From a virus, in the IMG/VR virus record IMGVR_UViG_3300049255_000564, positions 1 to 30,755 of that record: DNA of 30,755 nt; one strand, 5' to 3'. Shown piece after piece: positions 21,140 through 29,133 of this stretch. The position numbers and the translations under genes are program-made. Numbering within the stretch: the stretch's first letter is position 1; the number at the start of each line of letters is the position of its first letter. The notes beneath the pieces are model-generated. The model was not told where the DNA came from. It saw nothing but the letters and a program-made list of their open reading frames with translations, and did not search any database.

Positions 21140-22935
21140 CCCGCCCCGCCCGCAAACCCGCGCCCTCGGCGCCGCCGGCGCCGATCCAGCCCGGCCCGGT
21201 GGTCGACGTCGCCTTGAGCGAGATCGTCGGCGTCGATCCCTGCAACGAGCGCCGCGCGCCGACCTCGGCCGAGAGCGTGCGCGATCTCGCCGCCGACATC
21301 GCCGCGCGCGGCCTCGTCAATCCGCTGATCCTGCGCGGCCTGCCCGGCCGCTACACGGTGCTGGTCGGCGGCCGGCGCTGGCGCGCGCTGACGGCGATCT
21401 TCCCCAGCCATCAATCGACCCGCGCCCGCGTCTTCGCCGGCGACGACGAGGCCGCGGCCGCGCTGTCGCGCGCGGAAAACATCGAGCGCGTCGACCCGCA
21501 TCCGCTGGAAGAAGCCGACAGCGTCGCTTTGTCGGCCGAGCGCGGCGGCGTCGCCGCGGTGGCGCGCGCGCAGGGCAAGTCCGAGCGCTGGGTGCGCGAG
21601 CGCATCGCGCTGTCGCGCCTGCCCGACGCCGCGCGCAAACTTTGGTTGGAGGGCGCAATCGCCGCGCCGCAGGCGCGCGCGCTGGCCGCCTTCGAGCCGG
21701 CCGCCGCGCAGGCTCTGCTCGACCGCGCCAACGCGCGCGCGATCCTCGCCGACCCCCGCGCGATTCGCGCCGCGCTCGCGCCGCGCGGCGTTCCCGCCGA
21801 CGCGGCGGCCGCGCGCTATGTCGGGGTCGACGCCTATGTCGCCGCCGGCGGCGCGCTGCACGAGGACCTGTTCGACGGCCCGACCTTGCTGCTCGACGCG
21901 GAGCTGCTGTTGCGCCTCGAGCGCGCGCGCCTCGCCGCCGAGGCCGACAGGATCTGCGAGGCCGAGGGCTGGGGCCATGCCCTGTTCGAACCCGGCGAGG
22001 CGACCCGCCGCGTCGCGCCGAAATTTCTGGAAGACGAGATCGAGGCGCTTGAGGCGTACGAAGGCGCCGGCGATCACGTCCAGGCGGCCGAGATCGTGCG
22101 GCGCGCGTCGCTGCGCGCGGTTTCCCAGTCCGAGCGCGCCCGATATGGCGTCTATGTCGGCCTCGACAGCGAGGGCCGGCTCGACATCGAGCGCGGCGTG
22201 ATCGTCGACGGCGGCGCCATCCCGGCGCCGGCTACGCCCGTCGACGAAGCCGGCGGCTCCCACCCCGGCCCGGCGGCCTCCGAAATCGATGCAGGCTCGG
22301 AGGCCGCCGAAGACGTTCCCGCTGCGCGCGCCCCTCGCGCGGCGTCGCCGGCGCGCGCGGCGGAATTGTCCGCCGAGGCGCGCCGGCATCTGGATCGCGC
22401 CGTCTCGCGCGCCGCCGCCGAGCTGATCGGCGAAGCCACGGCCGGCGACGCGATGCGCGTGGCGCTCGCCGCGCTGGTCGCCAAATCCACGGCTTTGCGT
22501 CTGTCGATGGAGAAGGGGCCGGGCGGTCGCGGGCATGCGCTGCTGAGCAGGCTCGCGAAACTCGATTTCGCGCCCGCTTTGGTGGAGGCGGCCCTGGCCG
22601 ACGACGACGCGGTCGAGAACGCCTTCGCCGAGCTGATCGCCAGCGCGGTCGATGTCCGGCGCGGCGGCGACGGCGAAGCGCGCGGCCTGTTCAAGTTTCT
22701 GGCGGCGATCGACGATGCCGAGACCGTGCGGCTGCGCTTCTCGAATCACTTCGATTACGCCGCCTATTTCGCCGCCGCCGGCCGCGCCGCCTGCCTCGAC
22801 GCCTTGCGCGCCTGCGGCGGCAAGGCCGCCGAATCCGAGCGCGCCTGGATGAAGGACGAGCAGCTCGCCGAACAGGCCGCGCTGATGGCCCGCGCCGCGC
22901 GCTGGGCGCCCGAGTTTCTGGGGGTGAACGCATGA
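21136..22935 (+). CDS. ParB-family partition-like protein
   Basis: A 599-residue ParB/RepB-type protein. The CTP-binding domain shows DLAADIAARGLVNPLILRGL and the box VLVGGRRWRALTAI (residues about 78-91), then SRAENIERVDPHPLEEADSV. A helix-turn-helix follows (ARAQGKSERWVRERIALSRL, about 140-160). Residues 180-400 are a long variable region and the C-terminus is helical. ParB binds parS and spreads on DNA. No ParA is present, so plasmid-style partition is doubtful; such orphan ParBs in phages may act in replication or regulation. Start is GTG, fixed by the overlap and by the domain start. Confidence 0.88.
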   Translation: MTRPARKPAPSAPPAPIQPGPVVDVALSEIVGVDPCNERRAPTSAESVRDLAADIAARGLVNPLILRGLPGRYTVLVGGRRWRALTAIFPSHQSTRARVFAGDDEAAAALSRAENIERVDPHPLEEADSVALSAERGGVAAVARAQGKSERWVRERIALSRLPDAARKLWLEGAIAAPQARALAAFEPAAAQALLDRANARAILADPRAIRAALAPRGVPADAAAARYVGVDAYVAAGGALHEDLFDGPTLLLDAELLLRLERARLAAEADRICEAEGWGHALFEPGEATRRVAPKFLEDEIEALEAYEGAGDHVQAAEIVRRASLRAVSQSERARYGVYVGLDSEGRLDIERGVIVDGGAIPAPATPVDEAGGSHPGPAASEIDAGSEAAEDVPAARAPRAASPARAAELSAEARRHLDRAVSRAAAELIGEATAGDAMRVALAALVAKSTALRLSMEKGPGGRGHALLSRLAKLDFAPALVEAALADDDAVENAFAELIASAVDVRRGGDGEARGLFKFLAAIDDAETVRLRFSNHFDYAAYFAAAGRAACLDALRACGGKAAESERAWMKDEQLAEQAALMARAARWAPEFLGVNA

Positions 22936-23057
22936 AGCGATCTATGAGCACGACCCGACAAGCGGCGCGCGATCTCGCCGATGGGCGAGGCTGGTGGGAG
23001 CTGAGCCTGATCCTCGGCGCCCTCGCCTATTGGTGGATCGCGACGCGGGGAGGCTGA
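22932..23057 (+). CDS. Small single-span membrane protein (41 aa)
   Basis: A 41-residue protein starting MKRSMSTTRQAARDL and ending in a hydrophobic segment, WWELSLILGALAYWWIA, followed by TRGG. This predicts one membrane span. The ATG overlaps the ParB stop as ATGA. Not recognised. Confidence 0.6.
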   Translation: MKRSMSTTRQAARDLADGRGWWELSLILGALAYWWIATRGG

Positions 23058-23058
23058 G

Positions 23059-23304
23059 ATGAAGCTGACCCTGGAGCCGCAAAAGGTCGAGGTCGCCTTG
23101 AGCGATCCGTATTATCCGCTCGCGCGCGTCTGGAAGGGCGTGACGGACGACGGCCGCGAGGTCGTGGCGCTGATCGCCAGCGTCGATTCGCGCGAGCCGG
23201 CCGCGCAACCGCGCCTCAACGCCGAGCTTGCGGCTCTGCCAACCGATCTCTACGTCCAGGCGCCGGAGGTCGAAGCTGTGGTCCCGCCGCGGCGGGTCGC
23301 ATGA
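23059..23304 (+). CDS. Hypothetical protein
   Basis: An 81-residue beta-rich protein (VEVALSDPYYPLARVWKGVT, DDGREVVALIASVD). GGGAGGCTGAG lies before the ATG, one base after the previous stop. Its patterns (RVW.G.T..G..V.ALIA) resemble small phage proteins of unknown function. Confidence 0.7.
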   Translation: MKLTLEPQKVEVALSDPYYPLARVWKGVTDDGREVVALIASVDSREPAAQPRLNAELAALPTDLYVQAPEVEAVVPPRRVA

Positions 23305-23468
23305 GGCCGGCCGCGAGCTACCGCGCCGCGCGCCGCGAGGACGCCCGCATCGTCCTCAAGCAATTGCGCAAGGCCGGCGAAAAGACCAACTGGCGCGCCG
23401 TCTGGGCGAAGGCGCGCGAAATGTTTGATCGCGACCGCAGGTCGACAAAGCGGAAGGCCCTGGGATGA
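23301..23468 (+). CDS. Small basic protein (55 aa)
   Basis: A 55-residue Arg/Lys-rich helical protein starting MRPAASYRAARREDARIVLK. It has ATGA overlaps at both ends, so it is well supported as a gene. The charge suggests nucleic-acid binding. No family recognised. Confidence 0.6.
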   Translation: MRPAASYRAARREDARIVLKQLRKAGEKTNWRAVWAKAREMFDRDRRSTKRKALG

Positions 23469-23725
23469 GCGATTCGCCTGGCCTCCACGACCCCGCCGTC
23501 GCCTTGTGCTGGTCGCTGGGCCTGCCGACGCGCGCGAGCGCCAAGCGCAGCGTCTATCTCAAGGCGTCCGCGCCGATCATCCCCGCCGATCCCGACGAGG
23601 ACTCGCGCGAGCTCCTCCTGATCCGCGCCGCGCTGAAGCGCACCGCCGACGCCGCGCGCGGACCGATGACGACGCTCGCCGACGTGCGCAAGTGCGAAGG
23701 CCTGAAGGAGCCGAGCGATGGCTGA
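23465..23725 (+). CDS. Hypothetical protein
   Basis: An 86-residue protein starting MSDSPGLHDPAVALCWSLGL. It ends inside the start of the DUF5131 gene (8-base overlap), so the two are probably translated together. The C-terminal LADVRKCEGLKEPSDG is likely flexible. Unknown function. Confidence 0.65.
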   Translation: MSDSPGLHDPAVALCWSLGLPTRASAKRSVYLKASAPIIPADPDEDSRELLLIRAALKRTADAARGPMTTLADVRKCEGLKEPSDG

Positions 23726-24878
23726 CCGCACGGGCATCGAATGGGCCGACGCGAGCTGGAACCCCATCGTCGGCTGCAGCGTGGTCTCGCCGGGCTGCAC
23801 GAATTGCTACGCGATGCGTCAGGCGCATCACATCGAGGTCATGCAGAACCGCGCGGAGGACTCCTTCGAAGCGCGCCGCCAGTCGCCCTATCGCGGCCTG
23901 ACCAACCCGTCGAAGGGCGGCTATGTCTGGAACGGCAAGGTCCGCCTCGCCGCGAAGGAAACATTGACGCTGCCGCTCGATTGGAGACGGCCCCGCGCGG
24001 TCTTCGTCAATTCGATGGGCGATCTGTTCCACGAGAACGTGCCCGACGCCTGGATCGACCTGGTCTTCGCCGAGATGGCGCTTGCGTCCAAACATACGTT
24101 CGTCGCGCTGTCGAAGCGCGCTAAGCGGATGCGGCTATATTGCGTCGATCCCGAGACGCCAAAGCGGATTGCGGCCTGGCTCGGCGATGGCCGCCACTTA
24201 GTTCGTTGGCCTCTTCACAACGTGATCCTCGGCGTGAGCGCCGAGCGCCAGCAGGAAGCCGACGAGCGCATCCCCGAGCTGCTCGCCACGCCGGCCGCCA
24301 AGCGCATCGTCAGCGCGGAGCCGCTGTTGAGCGGGATCGACTTGCGCCGCATTTCCACTGGCGATCGAACTTGGATTGATGCGCTAACCGGACACCAAAG
24401 CGCAGCGAGCCGGAAAATGGCGGAGGCAGGCGGATCGATTAAAGGCATGCTCGCAACGATCCCGGCCTATGCGCTCCCGATGGGTTCGCCCGGCCTCGAC
24501 GGAATCATCGTCGGCGGCGAGTCCGGCTCCGGCGCGCGGCCGATGCATCCCGATTGGGTCCGGTCGATCCGCGATCAATGCGCCGCCGCCGACGTGCCGT
24601 TCTTCTTCAAACAATGGGGCCACTGGGCGCCGCACGAGATCAGCACGGACGGATCGGTCAACCCGCCGCTTCCCGTTCCCTCGAAGCTGGACAAGGCCGT
24701 CCGGTTCGAGAACGGCGCCTTCCGGCCGGCGCGCGAGCGCGAAACGACCATCACGTTTTTCGCGCCGGGCCTCATCTGCGCGCCCGTCGGCCGCTCCCGC
24801 GCCGGCCGACGGCTCGACGGCCGCGAACACAACGAGCTTCCGTGGACCGTTCACAGCCAAGGATTCGTCGCGCGATGA
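23718..24878 (+). CDS. DUF5131 (phage Gp37/Gp68) family protein
   Basis: A 386-residue member of the Gp37/Gp68 family. It opens RTGIEWADASWNPIVGCSVV, and three cysteines (20, 27 and 30, in VGCSVVSPGCTNCYA) are spaced like an iron-sulfur or zinc site; the family is related to radical-SAM-type TIM barrels. Further hallmarks are VFVNSMGDLFHENVP, FVALSKRAKRM, NVILGVSAERQQEADERIP, RIVSAEPLLSGIDL, GIIVGGESGSGARPMHPDWV and PFFFKQWGHW. Function is unproven; a role in nucleotide or DNA modification is only a guess. The region about 24355-24470 carries an extra stretch compared with the core pattern. Confidence 0.92.
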   Translation: MADRTGIEWADASWNPIVGCSVVSPGCTNCYAMRQAHHIEVMQNRAEDSFEARRQSPYRGLTNPSKGGYVWNGKVRLAAKETLTLPLDWRRPRAVFVNSMGDLFHENVPDAWIDLVFAEMALASKHTFVALSKRAKRMRLYCVDPETPKRIAAWLGDGRHLVRWPLHNVILGVSAERQQEADERIPELLATPAAKRIVSAEPLLSGIDLRRISTGDRTWIDALTGHQSAASRKMAEAGGSIKGMLATIPAYALPMGSPGLDGIIVGGESGSGARPMHPDWVRSIRDQCAAADVPFFFKQWGHWAPHEISTDGSVNPPLPVPSKLDKAVRFENGAFRPARERETTITFFAPGLICAPVGRSRAGRRLDGREHNELPWTVHSQGFVAR

Positions 24879-25117
24879 CCGAAAAGCCCTGCCTGCATTG
24901 CGCGCTTTGGCGCACGATCTCGGAGTTCAACACCGCGCATCCCAGGGTCTGCGTCGTCGACGCCGTCGCCGAGGTCGCCGCCGATCTGCTCGCCGCCGCG
25001 CCGCAGGACGGCCTCGTTGAGGCCAAGCTGCGCTTCGGCCTGAGCGTCGCCTCGAAGACCGCGACCAAACGCCGCCGCGCCGCCGATCGCCAGCACGCCG
25101 GAGCCACGCTGCAATGA
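24875..25117 (+). CDS. Hypothetical protein
   Basis: An 80-residue protein with an N-terminal Cys motif (CLHCALWRTISEF, then RVCVVD) and a helical basic tail. The ATG overlaps the DUF5131 stop as ATGA and its stop overlaps the next ATG likewise. The Cys pair may bind metal. Unknown. Confidence 0.65.
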   Translation: MTEKPCLHCALWRTISEFNTAHPRVCVVDAVAEVAADLLAAAPQDGLVEAKLRFGLSVASKTATKRRRAADRQHAGATLQ

Positions 25118-25314
25118 GCGAGACCTCCCCCGAAATCCTCGACCCCGAAGCCGGCGTGCCCGTGCAATTCCAGCCGAGCGGCGACGGCGGCTACGTCCTC
25201 AGCGCCGGCCCGCTCGAAATCTGGATGAGCGAGGATCAGGCGCGCCTGCTCGCCCGCCAGATCGAAAGCGAGCTCGGCTCCGGCTGGGCGCGCAGCTTCC
25301 GGAGGCCGCGATGA
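25114..25314 (+). CDS. Small acidic hypothetical protein
   Basis: A 66-residue protein: strands VPVQFQPSGDGGYVLSAGPL then a helix (MSEDQARLLARQIESELGSG). ATGA overlaps at both ends. Not recognised. Confidence 0.65.
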   Translation: MSETSPEILDPEAGVPVQFQPSGDGGYVLSAGPLEIWMSEDQARLLARQIESELGSGWARSFRRPR

Positions 25315-25757
25315 CCGCGCGCGCGCTCGATCCCTTCGACGTGATGCGCGCGACCCGCGCGCTCGCGCCGCGCGATCCCCGGCTCAACGATCTGCGCTGG
25401 CTGATCGGCGAGGCCCTGCGCCGCGCGCACGCCCGCGCCCAGACCGGCCTGGGCGCGGTCGATCCCGCCCGGCCGCCGTCGCCGGAGCCCAGCGGACGAG
25501 GCGCGAGCGAAGCCGCCGCCAAGCGGCTCGATGCGACCGAGAAGCTCGCCCATGGCGGCGCTCGCCGGCCCGCAGCTTGGCCGGTGCTGATGCGCGTGGT
25601 CATCGAGGGACGTGACTTGCGCGATTGCCGCGATCTCGTGCCCGATGTCGTCACGCCCTGGCGCTGCGACGCCGTCCTCGCCGACCGCCTGCGCTGCGCG
25701 CTCGATGTGATCGGGCCGCCGCTCGGCGTAACGGGTCCGAGGGCCGCCCGTGGGTGA
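25311..25757 (+). CDS. Hypothetical protein
   Basis: A 148-residue protein starting MTARALDPFDVMRATRALAP. The part LMRVVIEGRDLRDCRDLVPD looks like the best-folded segment; the middle is Pro/Ala-rich. It is coupled by overlap on both sides. A helix-turn-helix could lie in the C-terminal half (DAVLADRLRCALDVIG), but this is weak. Confidence 0.6.
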   Translation: MTARALDPFDVMRATRALAPRDPRLNDLRWLIGEALRRAHARAQTGLGAVDPARPPSPEPSGRGASEAAAKRLDATEKLAHGGARRPAAWPVLMRVVIEGRDLRDCRDLVPDVVTPWRCDAVLADRLRCALDVIGPPLGVTGPRAARG

Positions 25758-26250
25758 GGCGCGCCGCAAGCTCGAAGCGGCGCTGGCGAGCGACGCTTTC
25801 CCCGGCGGCCCGCGCCGCTGCCCGCGCTGCCTCGGCCTGCGCGTGGGCGTCGCCGATCAGAACGTCGCGAAGTTCTACGCGCCGAAGATCGCGATCTGCG
25901 GCGATTGCCGCGCGGCCTGGGAGCCGATCGACGAGGCGTTGATCTGGGACCGCACGGACCGGCATTGCGCGTTCTCCGCGCCCTGCGACAATTGCGCGTT
26001 CCGCCCCGGCTCCAGCGAGCAGGCCGACCGCGCGAAATGGCGCGCGCTGATCGCCAATCTCAAGGCCGGCGCGTCGTTCCATTGCCACAAGGGCGTGCCG
26101 CTCGCCCCCGGCGGCGAGACCGGCTTCGCCTATCCCCGCGATCGCCGCGAGCTGCGCCATTGCAGGGGCTATCTCGACGCGCTCGGCAAGTGGCTGGATT
26201 GGGGCGGGAAGGTCACGGGCGAGCAAATCGCGGATGCGAAGGAGGTCTAA
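25750..26250 (+). CDS. Cys-rich zinc-ribbon-like protein
   Basis: A 166-residue protein with nine cysteines. CPRC (24, 27) and CGDC (50, 53) form a zinc-ribbon-like pair; a second cluster follows at 73, 79, 82 (CAFSAPCDNCAFRPGS), 112 (FHCHKGVPL) and 138 (RHCRGYL). The second set could hold an iron-sulfur cluster or a second metal. GTG start, 8-base overlap with the previous gene. The CDNC.FRPGS...FHCHKGVP pattern seems conserved among phage proteins known to me, with no function assigned. Confidence 0.75.
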   Translation: MGEARRKLEAALASDAFPGGPRRCPRCLGLRVGVADQNVAKFYAPKIAICGDCRAAWEPIDEALIWDRTDRHCAFSAPCDNCAFRPGSSEQADRAKWRALIANLKAGASFHCHKGVPLAPGGETGFAYPRDRRELRHCRGYLDALGKWLDWGGKVTGEQIADAKEV

Positions 26251-26253
26251 GGG

Positions 26254-26514
26254 ATGGCGAAATACAGTTCTGAGACCATCGAGCGGACTGTCGAGCGGAT
26301 CGAGGTCGATATCGCCGATTTCTCGGACGCGGAAATCGTCGCGGAATGCCGACGGCGGGGCTTCGTCGTCGATCCGATCTCGTCCTACCCGCCCAGCACC
26401 GCCGCCGGCGTCAAGTCGATGCAGGAGCTTCGCGCGCTGCTGGCGCGCATGCGTCCCGATCCCCCTGCGCCCCCTCCGCCCCGCCGCCTTCGGCCGCTGG
26501 AATTCTGGATGTGA
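26254..26514 (+). CDS. Hypothetical protein
   Basis: An 86-residue protein starting MAKYSSETIERTVERIEVDI. The segment FSDAEIVAECRRRGFVVDPI is a helix-strand unit often seen in small phage proteins; the end is proline-rich. It follows the Cys-rich gene after 3 bases. Confidence 0.65.
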   Translation: MAKYSSETIERTVERIEVDIADFSDAEIVAECRRRGFVVDPISSYPPSTAAGVKSMQELRALLARMRPDPPAPPPPRRLRPLEFWM

Positions 26515-26557
26515 GCTTGCGGCGCCGCGCCGACTGAGTTGATGGGAGAAAGAGGAA

Positions 26558-26923
26558 ATGGATCAGGACAAATCGCCCGAAGCCGAAGCGTCTGCGGAGC
26601 TCTGGGACTGGGGCGTCGTCGAGATCATGGGCCATCGCACGCACGCCGGCCGATTCCGCGAGGAAGAACGTTTCGGCGCGAAGTTCATCCGCATCGACGT
26701 GCCCGTGGACGGCGATCCCGCGAAAGGCTGGATCACGCATCTCTACGGCGCCGCCGCGATCTTCTCGCTTCGCCTCTCCGACGAGGCCTCGGTGATGAAG
26801 GCCAACCGGCCCTATGTGTCGCCCTATCGTCTGACCCTCGCCAACCGGGCCGATGCAATCATCACGCAGGCCGATGCGGCCGGCGACTTCGGCGACACCG
26901 ATTACGGCGAAGACGAGCCGTGA
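26558..26923 (+). CDS. Conserved hypothetical phage protein
   Basis: A 121-residue protein with WGVVEIMGHRTHAGRFREEE, RFGAKFIRIDVP, THLYGAAAIFSLRLSDEASV and KANRPYVSPYRL. This beta-rich pattern recurs in rhizobial and related phages, to my memory, without a known function. AGAGGAA precedes the ATG and the stop overlaps the next GTG as GTGA. Confidence 0.75.
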   Translation: MDQDKSPEAEASAELWDWGVVEIMGHRTHAGRFREEERFGAKFIRIDVPVDGDPAKGWITHLYGAAAIFSLRLSDEASVMKANRPYVSPYRLTLANRADAIITQADAAGDFGDTDYGEDEP

Positions 26924-27600
26924 CGGATAGGCCCATCATCTTTTCCGCGCCAATGGTGCGCGCGCTGCTGGACGGCAGCAAGACGCAGACGCGGCGCATG
27001 TTGAGATTTCAGCCCGAGCAGCAGGCGAATGGGCTGTGGCACATAGGCAACGCCGGCGGCGGGATCGTCAACATCCCGACAGAGGAAGTCGGTGCGTTCG
27101 CCGTGGATTATGCGCCATGGGCAATCGGCGATCGACTGTGGGTGCGCGAGCGTTGTGCGAATTGGGCCGAGGGTCAGGTTTGGCGGCGCAGTTGGCTCCG
27201 CGAAGCCGACCTTTCTGCGTGTGCGACCTCCTCGGTTCGCAAAAAGCCTGGGCAGCGAGCGGCTTTTCACATGCCGCGGAAAGACAGCCGATTGACGCTG
27301 GTCGTAACGGACGTGCGCGTTCAGCGCCTCCACGATATCAGTCCCGACGACGTGACGGCCGAAGGCATTGAGACCGCGCCCCGAAGCGCGTTTGACTTTA
27401 AAACCGGCAAGTATTTACCGGGGTTCTGTTTGCCTCAAGGTGGATTCTCAAACTTGCCGGGCGCGCATAAAACGGCGTTTGCTCAGCTATGGGATTCGCT
27501 GCACGGCCCCGACGCATGGGCCGCGAACCCCTGGGTCGCCGCGATCTCCTTCCGCGTCATCCATGCCAACATCGACGCGCCCGAGGCGCAAGCCGCATGA
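26920..27600 (+). CDS. ASCH-domain-like phage protein
   Basis: A 226-residue protein. It opens DRPIIFSAPMVRALLDGSKT followed by QTRRML, then APWAIGDRLWVRERCA, LVVTDVRVQRLHDISPDDV and AFAQLWDSLHG, with ANPWVAAISFRVI at the end. This order fits phage ASCH (PUA-like) proteins, which are thought to bind RNA or modified nucleic acid. The GTG start overlaps the previous stop. Base composition in 27120-27500 is somewhat less GC-rich than its neighbours. Confidence 0.85.
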   Translation: MTDRPIIFSAPMVRALLDGSKTQTRRMLRFQPEQQANGLWHIGNAGGGIVNIPTEEVGAFAVDYAPWAIGDRLWVRERCANWAEGQVWRRSWLREADLSACATSSVRKKPGQRAAFHMPRKDSRLTLVVTDVRVQRLHDISPDDVTAEGIETAPRSAFDFKTGKYLPGFCLPQGGFSNLPGAHKTAFAQLWDSLHGPDAWAANPWVAAISFRVIHANIDAPEAQAA

Positions 27601-27662
27601 GCCGGTGCAATTGCGAGTTGAGCGCCCCCAGCAAGCTCTTGATTGAAGGAAAGCGCAGATGA
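27597..27662 (+). CDS. Tiny coupled frame (21 aa)
   Basis: A 21-codon frame (MSRCNCELSAPSKLLIEGKR plus Arg) with ATGA overlaps at both ends. GAAGGAAAG lies inside it as ribosome site for the next gene. It may only link translation of its neighbours. Confidence 0.35.
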   Translation: MSRCNCELSAPSKLLIEGKRR

Positions 27663-28270
27663 ACAGTTTGGCCAGCAAATCCCTATTCGAGAACGCGAAG
27701 CGCGAGGCCGGCATGGTGGCGGACGTCGGCGCCGCGCGCGCGTTCACGCTCGCCGTCGAGGCGCTGCGCATGCAGAAGCCGGCGCAGGCGCTCGATTGGT
27801 TGACGGATCGCTTCGTCGAAGAAGGCGGCCCGCTCGCCGCCGCCATGACGCGCGGCGAAATCCGCAAGATCGCCGGCGCGTGGCTGGACGCGCGCCGGCG
27901 CGATGGGAAACCAGGAACGACGGTCGCCCGAGCGGCCGTTCAGGGAGGCGCGGAAGCACATGCCACATGTGATAGCCAGGATATTGGTCGCTCCGCGCCT
28001 CCCGCCCCTCGCCGTGGTCCTAGCGAATTGCGCGCCATCGCCAACTTGCGGCAGCCGTCGATCTTCGATCACGTCATCACCATCGCCAACCGGCCGATCG
28101 GCGACATGCGCTACGCCGACTTGCAGACCTTCGCCGCGCGCGCGGCGGGCGAGGCGGCCGTGTTGCGCGCGTTGCTCGATCTCGGCGTGCCGCCGAGGCC
28201 GGACATGACCGTGCGCGACTATGTGCCGGAGGCCGATCTCAAGCGCATCTTCAAGGAAGCCCGGCCATGA
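27659..28270 (+). CDS. Hypothetical protein with a repeat inserted in its linker
   Basis: A 203-residue protein. The N-terminal 90 residues are helical (AARAFTLAVEALRMQKPAQA). Residues about 95-120 (GGAEAHATCDSQDIGRSAPP) are encoded by a structured palindromic repeat (27943-28003) that keeps the frame. The C-terminal part (IFDHVITIANRPIGDMRYAD, LQTFAARAAGEAAVLRALLD) is helical again. It looks like two folded halves joined by a repeat-coded linker. No known family; overlaps the next gene as ATGA. Confidence 0.7.
   Translation: MNSLASKSLFENAKREAGMVADVGAARAFTLAVEALRMQKPAQALDWLTDRFVEEGGPLAAAMTRGEIRKIAGAWLDARRRDGKPGTTVARAAVQGGAEAHATCDSQDIGRSAPPAPRRGPSELRAIANLRQPSIFDHVITIANRPIGDMRYADLQTFAARAAGEAAVLRALLDLGVPPRPDMTVRDYVPEADLKRIFKEARP
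27943..28003 (+). repeat. Structured palindromic repeat, copy 1
   Basis: A perfect 12-bp outer stem GGGAGGCGCGGA (27943-27954) / TCCGCGCCTCCC (27992-28003) encloses two hairpins: CACATG-CCA-CATGTG (27957-27971) and GCCA-N6-TGGT (27975-27988). That gives a three-way junction about 61 bases long. It shares GCGGAAGCACA and TGTGA(T/A)AGCCA with copy 2. It lies within a coding gene without breaking the frame. Confidence 0.8.
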
Positions 28271-29133
28271 GCGACGTCGCGACCGTCTGCCAGCGGCTGA
28301 TGGAGTTGCGCGTGCAGCGCGACTGGCATCTGCGCAACCGCAACCGCATCGACCTCAACGGCATGGCGATGCTGCGCCGCGCGCTGACGCCGCCGGACGC
28401 CGATTCCAAGGCGCGCGAGCGCGCCAAGACGCAGGCGATGCGCGTCTGGTCGCGCATCGTCGCCGGCAAGCCGGTGGAGACGACGGATGCGGTGGAGGAG
28501 CTGCGCGCCTCGCTGGCGGTCAACGTGCTGTCGCGCAAGCCGCAGCAGCAGCGCATGGACGAGATCGGCGCCGAGATGGTCGCGCTCGCCAAGACCCTGC
28601 CCGCCGCCGGCTTCGTCGACGGCGTGCGCGGCTTCTCGCTGCGCGGGCTGGCGGCGCTGGTCGGCGAGGCCGGCGATCTCGCGGGCTACCCGAACCCGCG
28701 CCACGTGTGGAAGCGCATGGGGCTAATGCCCTGGAACGGCCACGCCGGTTCGCAATGCGGCAAGCTCGGCCTGTCCAAGGACGAGTGGAAGGCGTTCGGC
28801 TACGTCAAGCGCCGCCGCGCCACGGTGCGCGCCGAGATCGAGGAGCCGCTGTTCTTCCATCAGATCGAGAGCGCGGAAAAATCCGGAACGGAATTCGGCC
28901 GCCCTAGGGGACGCTACGGCGAGGTCTATGTGCGCCGCCGCGAATTCACGCGCGCCGCGCGGCCGGACTGGACCAAGGGCCACGCCAAGGACGACGCGAC
29001 CCGCGTCATGGCGAAGGCCTTGATTTCCGACCTGTGGTCGGAATGGCGGGGGAAGCACAAACCGCGCGTGAGCGCCAGACTTCCTGTCGCTTCCCCCGCC
29101 GAATTGATCGTCGCGCCGGCGGCGAGCGCATGA
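28267..29133 (+). CDS. Phage protein with IS110-type Transposase_20 domain, no DEDD domain
   Basis: A 288-residue protein. Residues about 115-150 (GVRGFSLRGLAALVGEAGDL then AGYPNPRHVWKRMGLMPWNG) fit the Transposase_20 helix-hairpin-helix domain of IS110/IS116 transposases. The N-terminal DEDD/RuvC-like catalytic domain of those enzymes is absent; a helical 110-residue part takes its place. The C-terminus (YGEVYVRRREF, WTKGHAKDDATRVMAKALIS, DLWSEWRG) matches a phage-specific family often labelled transposase. It may bind or remodel phage DNA rather than transpose. Overlaps the previous gene as ATGA. Confidence 0.75.
   Translation: MSDVATVCQRLMELRVQRDWHLRNRNRIDLNGMAMLRRALTPPDADSKARERAKTQAMRVWSRIVAGKPVETTDAVEELRASLAVNVLSRKPQQQRMDEIGAEMVALAKTLPAAGFVDGVRGFSLRGLAALVGEAGDLAGYPNPRHVWKRMGLMPWNGHAGSQCGKLGLSKDEWKAFGYVKRRRATVRAEIEEPLFFHQIESAEKSGTEFGRPRGRYGEVYVRRREFTRAARPDWTKGHAKDDATRVMAKALISDLWSEWRGKHKPRVSARLPVASPAELIVAPAASA

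Noticed and set aside
28267-29133. A complete IS110 insertion sequence
   Set aside because: The DEDD catalytic domain is absent and the C-terminus matches a phage protein family; the gene is coupled to its neighbours by overlap.
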